The translations under genes were made by a program, and so were the position numbers. The notes below the pieces were generated by a model. The model worked only from the letters and a program-made list of their open reading frames with translations. It ran no database searches and was not told the DNA's origin. Below, piece by piece: positions 6,444 to 13,238 of a DNA stretch of 13,238 nucleotides; within the stretch, counting starts at the first letter, position 1, and each line of letters begins with the position of its first letter. Location of the stretch: NCBI GenBank assembly GCA_000437675.1, contig FR901807.1:1-13238 (forward strand), given 5' to 3'. The DNA comes from Prevotella sp. CAG:891 (lineage in GTDB: Bacteria; Bacteroidota; Bacteroidia; Bacteroidales; Bacteroidaceae).

Positions 6444-7544
6444 TTATTCAAATACTTCTTTGATGATGTACTTATCCACCATGGGATCGTTCTGATTAGC
6501 CGGGCCGATGAAGCCGACGTTCTTGTCGCCATACATCATACCGAAAGAGAAGATGCCATAGCCGCTGTTTGAATACATAGCAGTACGTGAATCAGTGTTA
6601 GAAAGAGGATTCGGATAACCAATAATCTGATGCTGGTTACCAGCTCCATCATTCATACCATAACCGGTTTCGTACGATTCATCAAGCAAAGTCACAGTTG
6701 ACGAACCCTTTTTCCAAAGGAAAGTCTTGGTTTTGTTGGTAACATACAATCCAGTGATACGACCCTTTGAACGATATTCTGAGTACTCCATGATTATATC
6801 GGGCTGCGCATCGAACAACCAGCTCTGGTAAACACCTACAGCATACTCAACCCAGTCATCAGGCAGCGGCGTCATCACGTGCTTGGCATACTGTGCCTGA
6901 CCACCGTTTTCAGTAAAGAACATCTGACCCTTATCGTTCAGATTGAACTTGTAAGTCTTACTGCCAGCCGTTACCGTACCTTCAGTACCGGCATAGTTGT
7001 AAGTACCTTCAGCACCATTTACCGTAGCCTTGCCATTTTCGGAACTGAAGTTTACCTTCGTTCCATCAGCCAATTCCCAGTCGCCATATACCGAAACCGA
7101 CTTGGCTTCAGCAGGTACGAAACTGGCAGCACTTGTAAAACTACCTACAATATTGCGATAAATGTTGATGATTCGACCTTGCAAGTCGTTGGTATAGTTA
7201 ATAGCCACACGAGCAGGACCATCTAAGGGTGAATCTTCGTAGTCAACTACAATCATACCCACACGCTTGTCGTAAGTAGTCTTACCATTACTAAATACGT
7301 TGGTACGCTTCGATACGGGATCGAAGGTTGTCACGTCACAAATGGTATCACCCTTTTCATTGAGCGTCAGGTTAACGGTATATTTTACATCGTTTTCACC
7401 GGCCAAGTCATTTTCCCAAATACCCAATGACGGTTTTTCGGGATAGTTGATGGCAGGCATATCTTCGTCGAAGTTCTCGTTACATGAAACGAGAGCCAGA
7501 CCCGCAACAAGGGCCATTGACAAATTTTTGATATAGGATTTCAT
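6444..7544 (-). CDS. Unrecognised surface lipoprotein encoded downstream of SusC/SusD
   Basis: A 366-residue protein with a lipoprotein signal peptide (1-20, lipobox LVSC, lipidated Cys21) followed by acidic residues (NENFDEDMP), like the surface-export signals of Bacteroidetes lipoproteins. The mature part is beta-rich, without a catalytic motif I recognise. Three segments begin alike: GIWEN at 41, GDWELADG at 154 and GVYQSWLF at 237. The first two recall the GxW start of lipocalin-like barrels, so repeated small barrels are possible. It is the third gene after SusC and SusD, where surface glycan- or ligand-binding proteins are commonly found, so ligand capture is the likely role by position only. 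It lies 132 bp after the SusD stop, with a hairpin between, and the terminator follows. No similarity to SusE or SusF was evident by eye. Confidence 0.8.
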   Translation of the reverse strand: MKSYIKNLSMALVAGLALVSCNENFDEDMPAINYPEKPSLGIWENDLAGENDVKYTVNLTLNEKGDTICDVTTFDPVSKRTNVFSNGKTTYDKRVGMIVVDYEDSPLDGPARVAINYTNDLQGRIINIYRNIVGSFTSAASFVPAEAKSVSVYGDWELADGTKVNFSSENGKATVNGAEGTYNYAGTEGTVTAGSKTYKFNLNDKGQMFFTENGGQAQYAKHVMTPLPDDWVEYAVGVYQSWLFDAQPDIIMEYSEYRSKGRITGLYVTNKTKTFLWKKGSSTVTLLDESYETGYGMNDGAGNQHQIIGYPNPLSNTDSRTAMYSNSGYGIFSFGMMYGDKNVGFIGPANQNDPMVDKYIIKEVFE

Positions 7545-7573
7545 GTGAATCGAAATTGATTGGTTCTTTAAAG

Positions 7574-7609
7574 TCAGTCGGCTGAACCAGTGAAGACTCA
7601 GCCGACTGA
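7574..7609 (-). promoter_or_regulatory. Intercistronic hairpin between SusD-like and third lipoprotein genes
   Basis: TCAGTCGGCTGA (7574-7585) is the exact reverse complement of TCAGCCGACTGA (7598-7609): a 12 bp stem with a 12 nt loop. On the minus strand it is followed by CTTTAAAG and not a T run, so it is a poor terminator. An RNA processing or 3'-end protection signal between operon genes is more likely, or a partial terminator that lowers expression of the third gene. Confidence 0.6.
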
Positions 7610-7676
7610 ATCCTATGATTTATAATATAGAAACCGCTTACCTTTTCCAACTTGAGGTTGAAAAAGACTGAGTTTC

Positions 7677-9164
7677 CTATTTTTTGGACCAGTTGGGCAC
7701 CAAATTCTTGTTGGCCTGCAAGTCCTGAGCGGGAATTTCCCAAACAAAGCGGAAGTCGTCAGCACCTACAGACAGGTTCTGGAAACCGGGCTGCTTATTC
7801 AGGAAACCATCCTCAAGCTGCTGAGCCTTCATACGGCTAAAGCCTTTTTCCCAACGCTTCAAACAATCCAGACGGAAGCCTTCACCGCACATTTCGCGTG
7901 CCCATTCGTTCTTGATTTCCTGGAACAGTGCCTCACCGGTAGCCTTGGTAGCCGAAGCACCACGCTTCTGGCGGAGCTCATTCAGGAAGCCACCTTCAGT
8001 CTGATTCAAGTTATACTGAGCCTCGGCTGCGATGAGATACATTTCAGCTACACGGAAAGCCTTCGTCATGTTGTAGAAGGTCTGACCTTCCACTTCACCC
8101 GTCTTCAAGAGTGTGGGGTTACCCGGGAACTTACCTACTACCGTAGCGTCTACCACCTGAATACCCGAAGATGCAGTACCAGGAATGAAGTAAGCAGAGA
8201 GACGATAGTCATCGGCTTCATACAAGTCGAGCAAACCCTGCGTAGGCAGGTATGAGCACGAGAAGCAATCGTTCACCAAGTCATAACCAATGAAAGCTCC
8301 GTAAGTACCGATGCGTTCTTTGTCAGTGAACGTAGGCTGGTAGATGATTTCAGAACCTTCATCCATGTACCACATATTGGCAAAATCATCGGCATTGTCG
8401 ATAAGGGGGAACACTGCCATCACCTTCTTAGCCTCGTTGATAGCATCTTGATAACGCTTCATCTGCAAGTAAACGCGAGCGCGGAGGGCATGCACCGTGT
8501 GAATGCTGGGACGGTCTGGCATAATGTCCGTATTATCGCCGAAGCAAGCTTCTGCTTCCTTCAAGTCAGCAAGAATCTGTTCGTAGGTCTTAGCCAACGA
8601 AGCACGGTTAGGCTTCGCCAACACGTCTACCGTATAAACAAGAGGCAAACCAAGCGTAGATTCAGCCGTAGTAGCATCGTAGTTCTTGCAGTAGCGCGTC
8701 ACCATGTTGGCATAACCGTAAGCACGTGCAAAGTAGGCATCGGCCTTGAATTGCTTCAGCATCGTTGAATCTTTCTTATTGCCTGCCACTTTATCGTTCA
8801 AGCGGTCAATGTTGTTGATAACATTGTTGGCATTGGCAATCATATTGTAAGAACCGCTCCACAGTCCGTTACCCTCGAATTGCGCTGTGGTAAAAGTCCA
8901 GTTGGCAACCTGCATATAGGCACTAGACTTTGAAGTTAAATTAAACAAGTCTGACTGAGCTTCTGCCACAATGCCATAGCCACCACAAGCAGCATCGCGA
9001 AGACAAGAGAGCAAACCAATGTCAAAGTTGGTAGCATCGGATACCTCTGTCCAAAGTTTTTCAGTCGGAAGACTGGTTTCGGGATACTGATCGAGTTCGC
9101 ACGAAACCAAGGTTGGCACTGCCAAAGCGGTGCACAACATTGCTTTGAAAATATGTTTGTTCAT
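7677..9164 (-). CDS. SusD/RagB-family outer-membrane lipoprotein
   Basis: SusD-like proteins sit as a lid on their SusC partner at the cell surface and capture the substrate. From the start at 9164 (MNKHIFKAML) the product is 495 residues with a lipoprotein signal (lipobox LVSC, Cys22). A longer frame starting at 9188 would put eight charged residues before the signal, so I prefer 9164. Family features: N-terminal helical region; TPR-like helices (about 190-250, ARVYLQMKRYQDAINEAKKV); RVAEMYLIAAEA (371-382); and NEWAREMCGEGFRLDCLKRW (419-438), the usual C-terminal RagB/SusD signature; C-terminal VPNWSKK. Length is typical. It lies 145 bp downstream of the SusC-like gene, with a strong hairpin between, and shares its promoter. 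Substrate class cannot be read from the sequence. Confidence 0.95.
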   Translation of the reverse strand: MNKHIFKAMLCTALAVPTLVSCELDQYPETSLPTEKLWTEVSDATNFDIGLLSCLRDAACGGYGIVAEAQSDLFNLTSKSSAYMQVANWTFTTAQFEGNGLWSGSYNMIANANNVINNIDRLNDKVAGNKKDSTMLKQFKADAYFARAYGYANMVTRYCKNYDATTAESTLGLPLVYTVDVLAKPNRASLAKTYEQILADLKEAEACFGDNTDIMPDRPSIHTVHALRARVYLQMKRYQDAINEAKKVMAVFPLIDNADDFANMWYMDEGSEIIYQPTFTDKERIGTYGAFIGYDLVNDCFSCSYLPTQGLLDLYEADDYRLSAYFIPGTASSGIQVVDATVVGKFPGNPTLLKTGEVEGQTFYNMTKAFRVAEMYLIAAEAQYNLNQTEGGFLNELRQKRGASATKATGEALFQEIKNEWAREMCGEGFRLDCLKRWEKGFSRMKAQQLEDGFLNKQPGFQNLSVGADDFRFVWEIPAQDLQANKNLVPNWSKK

Positions 9165-9221
9165 TTTGTGTCGTGTAAAATTATCCATTCACTATTTTAC
9201 GTCATGCGTTTCACCTTTGTG

Positions 9222-9267
9222 TTTTCGGTCCCCCTGCAGTCGCAAGGCTGCAGGGAAGGATCGAAAA
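9222..9267 (-). promoter_or_regulatory. Long intercistronic hairpin between SusC-like and SusD-like genes
   Basis: CCCTGCAG (9232-9239) pairs with CTGCAGGG (9248-9255) over an 8 nt loop. TTTTCGGTCC (9222-9231) pairs with GGATCGAAAA (9258-9267) with one mismatch and a two-base AA bulge, giving about 17 paired bases. No T run follows on the minus strand. A processing or stabilising role that sets the SusC:SusD ratio is plausible but inferred. Confidence 0.6.
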
Positions 9268-9309
9268 ATAGGGATATTTCATGTACGTTTCAAGCAAACG
9301 GCACATAAA

Positions 9310-12261
9310 TTAGAAGCTCAAGTCAACACCTAAGGTGAAGTTACGAGTTGCGGGATAACGACCTCTTGAGAGGTTAACAGCCGCTTCGGGGTCAGCACCC
9401 TTGTACTTCGTTACGGTGAATACGTTACGTGCCGTAAACGTGAAGCGGATATTGTCGAAGAAGTTTGTAGCCTCCATCCACTGCTTGGGCAGATCATAGC
9501 TCAGCGTCAAGTTCTTCAAACGGAGGTATGAAGAGTTTTCAAGCAAGTGGGTGTCGAACTGGGTCTGGTATTGGAAACCGGGAAGTTCAGCCAAATCGCC
9601 CGGACGCTTCCAGATGTGGAGCATGCTCTTATCCTGGTTGTTACCACCGGCTGCATTTTGTGATGAAGCTGCAAACATCATGTCGTTGTTCACCATATAC
9701 TTCTTCAATGAGAAGGCAAAGTCAGCGTTCAGCGACAAGCCTTTCCATGAAGCAGTGAAACCAAAACCACCATTATGGGGCGCATCCTGCGACTTACCCG
9801 TCAGCTGAGCCAAGTCATCGCTGTAGGTCTTGGTCATGGTTTCGGGGTTGTAGTCGTAACCGGCTTCACCCTTGAATCCAGGCTTGTACCACATGGGCGC
9901 ACCGTCGTTCTTGTCGACACCGGCGTAAATAGGCATGTAGAATTCCAGACTCTTACCTACAGTGTAGTTAAGCAAGTAGTCGGGCATGGGCCATTCCTTC
10001 AAACCATAGAACAACTCATCTACCTTGTTCTTGTTGAACGCGTAGTTGGCATATACGTTGAAGTAGAAGTCGCGGTTGTTCACCACATCGTAGCTCAATT
10101 CCAATTCCACACCGCGGTTTGAAAGTTCACCGACGTTCACCGACTGTGAGCTGAAACCGGTAGTGGTGGGAAGGGGTACATCAAGCAGCATGTCAAGTGT
10201 CTTGCGGTGGTAGAAGTTGAAGTCTACGCTCAAGCGGTCGAACAGGCGGGCGGTCAAACCAACGTTGGTCTGAACCTGCTTCTCCCAACCGAGTTCGGTA
10301 TTGGCGGGCTGTGCAAGCACCCAACCAGATTGTCCGCCATACTGGGTCTGACCCGTCAGGCCGAGGCTGGTGTAGTTACCGATTTCCGAGTTACCCGTTG
10401 AACCCACGGTAGCCTTGAACTGCAAGTTGGTCAACCAGCCGCGTGTTGAGCTCATAAAGTCTTCAGACGTGATGTTCCACATCAAACCACCACTGTAGAA
10501 GTTGGCACCGCGGTTGTTGGCACCGAAGCGTGAACTTTGGTCGTTACGGATGGTAAAGTTGAGGAAATACTTATCGTTGAAGTTATAGTCAACACGACCG
10601 AAGAACGACAGGTATTCGTATTTAGCCGAAGAATATCCGGGTTTTTCACCAGAAGTTACGTTACCCAAAGTCGGCAAACGGTCGTCAGTCGTACCTTTAC
10701 CCATAACGTCGAAACCTTTCGAACTATACTTAATACCTTCTTGACCGGCCAAAAGCGTAAGGTTGTGCTTATCGGCAATTTTAATTTTGTACTCGGCTGT
10801 ATTCGTAATAGTCCACATAGCAGAACGGCTATGGCTTTCAGAAGCCTGACCGGTACCCTGCATAAGTGGGTGACTAGGTAACACATTTTCTGACAAACGA
10901 GTATCGAAAGCATTCAAAGCCAACTGCGACTTCAGCGTCAAGCCCTTAACCGGCGTAATCTGAGCGTATGCGGTTCCGTTATAAACGATGTCGTTAATCG
11001 AAGAGGGCTGGTGTGCCATGATGTAAGGCACATGATACATGGTGCTACCCCAGTACAAACCAGGCTTATCACCTTCAGTATAAGGATCCCAGTATGAAGG
11101 ATACAGAATAGCACCCAAAGCGGCATTACCACCACCCATTTGGCTTTCGTTAGTGTACAAGTCTGAAGCACGGTCGGTATAGGCGATGCTCTGGCGCACA
11201 CCGAAGGTCAACCAATCCTTGGGTTTCGTATCCAGGTTGGTACGTACGGTGTAACGGTCGAAGTGCGAAACCTTCGTCAAACTCTTTTGCTTCATGTACG
11301 AAGCCGACACGAAATAAGTAGTATTGCCCGAACCACCGCGAATTGAGAAGTCGGTGTTATACATCGGTGCGGCATTGTCGAACAAATACTTCTGCCAGTT
11401 CGTGTTGGCACCGTGGAGTTTGTATTTCGTATATTGGTCGGTCGTGATGATACCGTTTTCGAGCTGGAACTGCAAAAGTTCGTTCGAGTTCATCGGGTCA
11501 CCGATACCGCGAGCCAACTGGCTCCAACCTACGGTCTGACCAACCGTGATTTGTGCTTTTTCGTTAGCGCGTCCTTTCTTAGTGGTAATGTAAATTACAC
11601 CATTGGCAGCACGTGAACCGTAGATACTCGTTGCCGAAGCATCCTTCAGAGTCGTAATGCTCTCGATATCGTTATCGTTAAGCATCTGGAACATGGCACT
11701 GTTGGCTGGCGAACCGTCAATTACGATGAGTGGTGCATTGCTTGAACCGAGCGAACCGGTACCACGGAGCTTCATGGCAGTCTGGTTCACATCACCCACG
11801 TCACCCGACATGGTCGATACGCTCAAACCGGCCACCTTACCCTGGAGAGCATCAGCTACGTTGGGCACAGGTTTATCAGCGATTTGTTCGCTACCCACCT
11901 TTTTAACTGAACCGACAACCGTTCCAAGCTTCTGTCCCGTACCGTAACCTACGACTACGACTTCGCCCAGTTCGTTGTCCTTAAGCACTACTTCTACATT
12001 GCCTGCTACATCGAGAGTCTTCGACTCCATACCGATATAGGACACCTGAATCTTTTTAGCAGAAGCAGGCACGTTAGTGAGCTTAAAAGTACCGTTCGCG
12101 TTGGTGGTCGTAATAATTTTGGTTCCGGCCACGCGCACAGTAGCACCCATGATGGGTTCGCCGTGCGAATCGGTTACTTTACCCGTCACATGCTGCTGAG
12201 CTGAAGCCGTGGCTGCCGTAAGCAGTAAACCGGCTCCCAAGAGCACTAACTTTTTGTTCAT
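9310..12261 (-). CDS. SusC/RagA-family TonB-dependent outer-membrane transporter
   Basis: SusC-like proteins are 22-strand barrels that import substrate captured by SusD, powered through TonB. This 983-residue protein has a signal peptide (1-21, cut after ASA), a carboxypeptidase-regulatory-like beta domain (about 24-95, HVTGKVTDSHGEPIMGATV, FKLTNVP, VSYIGMES), a TonB-box-like stretch EVVVVGYGT (100-108), a plug domain (about 120-230, with VADALQGKVAGLSV, APLIVIDGSP, SITTLKDASATSIYGSRAANGVIYITTKKG), then a barrel ending in the terminal Phe of LGVDLSF. There is no STN domain, so signalling through an anti-sigma factor is not indicated. It is first in an operon with the SusD-like gene; the likely promoter lies about 470 bp upstream. 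It is slightly short for the family but complete. Substrate unknown. Confidence 0.96.
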   Translation of the reverse strand: MNKKLVLLGAGLLLTAATASAQQHVTGKVTDSHGEPIMGATVRVAGTKIITTTNANGTFKLTNVPASAKKIQVSYIGMESKTLDVAGNVEVVLKDNELGEVVVVGYGTGQKLGTVVGSVKKVGSEQIADKPVPNVADALQGKVAGLSVSTMSGDVGDVNQTAMKLRGTGSLGSSNAPLIVIDGSPANSAMFQMLNDNDIESITTLKDASATSIYGSRAANGVIYITTKKGRANEKAQITVGQTVGWSQLARGIGDPMNSNELLQFQLENGIITTDQYTKYKLHGANTNWQKYLFDNAAPMYNTDFSIRGGSGNTTYFVSASYMKQKSLTKVSHFDRYTVRTNLDTKPKDWLTFGVRQSIAYTDRASDLYTNESQMGGGNAALGAILYPSYWDPYTEGDKPGLYWGSTMYHVPYIMAHQPSSINDIVYNGTAYAQITPVKGLTLKSQLALNAFDTRLSENVLPSHPLMQGTGQASESHSRSAMWTITNTAEYKIKIADKHNLTLLAGQEGIKYSSKGFDVMGKGTTDDRLPTLGNVTSGEKPGYSSAKYEYLSFFGRVDYNFNDKYFLNFTIRNDQSSRFGANNRGANFYSGGLMWNITSEDFMSSTRGWLTNLQFKATVGSTGNSEIGNYTSLGLTGQTQYGGQSGWVLAQPANTELGWEKQVQTNVGLTARLFDRLSVDFNFYHRKTLDMLLDVPLPTTTGFSSQSVNVGELSNRGVELELSYDVVNNRDFYFNVYANYAFNKNKVDELFYGLKEWPMPDYLLNYTVGKSLEFYMPIYAGVDKNDGAPMWYKPGFKGEAGYDYNPETMTKTYSDDLAQLTGKSQDAPHNGGFGFTASWKGLSLNADFAFSLKKYMVNNDMMFAASSQNAAGGNNQDKSMLHIWKRPGDLAELPGFQYQTQFDTHLLENSSYLRLKNLTLSYDLPKQWMEATNFFDNIRFTFTARNVFTVTKYKGADPEAAVNLSRGRYPATRNFTLGVDLSF

Positions 12262-12735
12262 AATATAACCATTAAATTAAACATTTATAGACTAAAGAGG
12301 ATTGAAAGCTACTTAACTGATTGGGGCTAACAAGGGGCTTTGTTCACGATTTTGTAGCAAGAGCATACATTATCAGACAGCAAAGCACACAGAAACATAG
12401 TTGTTCCTGTGTTAGATTTAGCCATTCTATTCAGCTTGTAAGTGTTGGTTGCTTTCTTTTTAACAAAATCCGCCTTCATCACCGGCAACCTCTACAGCAA
12501 TCCATCGAAAGGGGGAATTGCGAAGTGTGCCTTCTACATGCGTAGCTTTGCCTTCCACATGCGCAGCTTTACTTGATATCGAAAAGGAGCGGAATGAAGG
12601 TTGATTCTTTTTCAAAAACCGAAAGTAACTTATTTGGTTGAACAACACACCTTTAGTTGTTCGTGGGCCACACGCGCACGCTTTAAAATTTTCATTTCAA
12701 GAGCTTTGCTGAGGTGAAGCCCAACTTCGATTTTT
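12262..12735 (-). promoter_or_regulatory. Long 5' leader of the SusC operon
   Basis: If transcription starts from the promoter at 12737-12766, about 470 nt precede the SusC start codon. The stretch holds a 7 bp hairpin (GAACAAC 12640-12646 with GTTGTTC 12656-12662) and a pair of 21 bp repeats (12528-12569). It has no terminator-like hairpin close to the start codon and no riboswitch class I recognise. A 62-residue open frame through it (12460-12648, minus strand) carries a 7-residue repeat that just translates the DNA repeat, so I do not call it a gene. Confidence 0.4.
12528..12569. repeat. Two tandem 21 bp repeats in the SusC leader
   Basis: Positions 12528-12548 and 12549-12569 are direct repeats that differ at only two positions (TTCTACATGCGTAG against TTCCACATGCGCAG). 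Each contains a small inverted repeat around ATGC. As a short tandem repeat in the leader, it could vary in copy number between strains. Confidence 0.65.
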
Positions 12736-12736
12736 G

Positions 12737-12766
12737 CAAAGATAGGGGTTTTTTTTAAATCAGCAA
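12737..12766 (-). promoter_or_regulatory. Promoter of the SusC/SusD operon
   Basis: On the minus strand TATCTTTG (12744-12737) matches TAnnTTTG, and TTG (12766-12764) lies 19 bp upstream. The spacer contains a run of eight A, and the box sits in the GCAAAGATAG context common at Bacteroidetes promoters. It is the best promoter match in the window. No operator or regulator gene could be recognised nearby. Confidence 0.65.
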
Positions 12767-13014
12767 ACATAATATGCAATTTTATCCAAAAAAATTAAGT
12801 ATTGCAGTGAGATACTTTCATTTTGATAGGTAAAAATTGCCCAATCGTGTAAATTTGGAAAAAACTCTTACATTCGCTAAACGTTCGTTTCAGAATGTAA
12901 TTAAATAGTGCCGTAAAGGGGTTGCATACAAAAGCCAATAGCAATTTCATGGGCTACGTTACAATAGATTCAACCCATGATGACAGAAAAAATGAGTAGC
13001 AAAAATTCGATTGG
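12767..13014. other. AT-rich intergenic region upstream of the SusC promoter
   Basis: No coding frame is supported here. There is a minor hairpin (AAGTAT 12797-12802 with ATACTT 12812-12817) and a distant inverted pair (TCATGGG near 12948 and CCCATGA near 12974). A plus-strand TAAATTTG (12850-12857) resembles a -7 box, but its nearest TTG is about 24 bp upstream, outside the usual range. Confidence 0.4.
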
Positions 13015-13238
13015 CATTCGGAGGTTTTAAAACCGCTGCCCCCTATTTAGAACCGCAGCACCCCGTCATTATTCGGAGGTTTAGAAACCGCGGTGCCCTA
13101 TTCAGGAACCCCAACGCCCCGTAATTATTCGGAGGTTTTGAAACCGTGGTACCCTATCGGAACACATATAATATACTCTAAATCAATGGTTTTAAAACCG
13201 CAGTGCCCTATTTAGAACCGCAGTAACCCGTCATTATT
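13015..13238. repeat. Degenerate tandem repeat array, about 55 bp unit, continuing past the window
   Basis: Four units (13015-13066, 13067-13122, 13123-13183, 13184-13231) and the start of a fifth (13232-13238) are visible. Each carries a palindrome of the form GGTTTnnAAACC, at 13023-13034, 13078-13089, 13134-13145 and 13188-13199, so spacing is 54-56 bp. It is followed by CCGCnGTGCCCTATTTAGAACCGCAG and a CCCCGT end in the better kept units. The third unit has a replaced AT-rich second half. Within a unit, AACCGC-nGC-nCCC occurs twice, suggesting an older half-length repeat. The units differ throughout, so this is neither CRISPR nor a fresh minisatellite. Function unknown. Confidence 0.7.

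Noticed and set aside
12460..12648. 62-codon minus-strand open frame in the SusC leader
   Set aside because: The KAAHVEG/KATHVEG repeat follows from the 21 bp DNA repeat; no signal, domain or start context supports a peptide.
12850..12857. Plus-strand TAAATTTG as a promoter into the tandem array
   Set aside because: The nearest upstream TTG is about 24 bp away and no rightward gene is visible within the window.
13015..13238. CRISPR array
   Set aside because: The repeated parts are longer and more varied than CRISPR repeats, the intervening sequence is also repeated, and no cas gene is present.

Overview
The window looks like chromosome from a member of the Bacteroidales, plausibly Prevotellaceae or a close relative; the genus is inferred and not proven. 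The evidence is a SusC/SusD outer-membrane pair, lipoproteins with Bacteroidetes-type lipoboxes, a type IX secretion (T9SS) type B sorting domain, a Bacteroidetes-like POT transporter, and promoter-like sequences that fit the Bacteroidetes consensus (TTG, 19-21 bp, TAnnTTTG). All six genes I accept lie on the minus strand, so transcription runs right to left.

Right to left: 13015-13238 holds a degenerate tandem array of about 55 bp units that runs off the window. A strong promoter match at 12737-12766 is followed by a leader of about 470 nt and then a three-gene operon: SusC-like TonB-dependent transporter (9310-12261), SusD-like surface lipoprotein (7677-9164) and an unrecognised beta-rich lipoprotein (6444-7544). 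Each gap between these genes carries a strong hairpin, and the operon ends at a Rho-independent terminator (6372-6414). The operon probably imports a glycan or peptide across the outer membrane. The substrate cannot be told, because no enzyme or regulator is encoded here.

Next comes a roughly 84 bp tandem repeat (6108-6286) whose units carry canonical promoter elements. It drives a small secreted protein with a T9SS type B C-terminal domain (5341-6042), followed after 24 bp by uvrA (2452-5316), so the two are probably one operon. Between uvrA and a POT-family peptide/H+ symporter (673-2199) sits a 187 bp MITE-like element with perfect 24 bp terminal inverted repeats; the end of a second copy lies at the left edge (1-34).

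The left 670 bases hold no gene I can support. They contain a strong hairpin terminator (556-601), a weaker leftward terminator candidate, and a leftward promoter with a structured leader for a gene outside the window.

No defence system, CRISPR, tRNA, rRNA or complete transposase gene was found. The most unusual material is non-coding: three unrelated repeat families within 13 kb, two of them sitting in promoter or leader regions.
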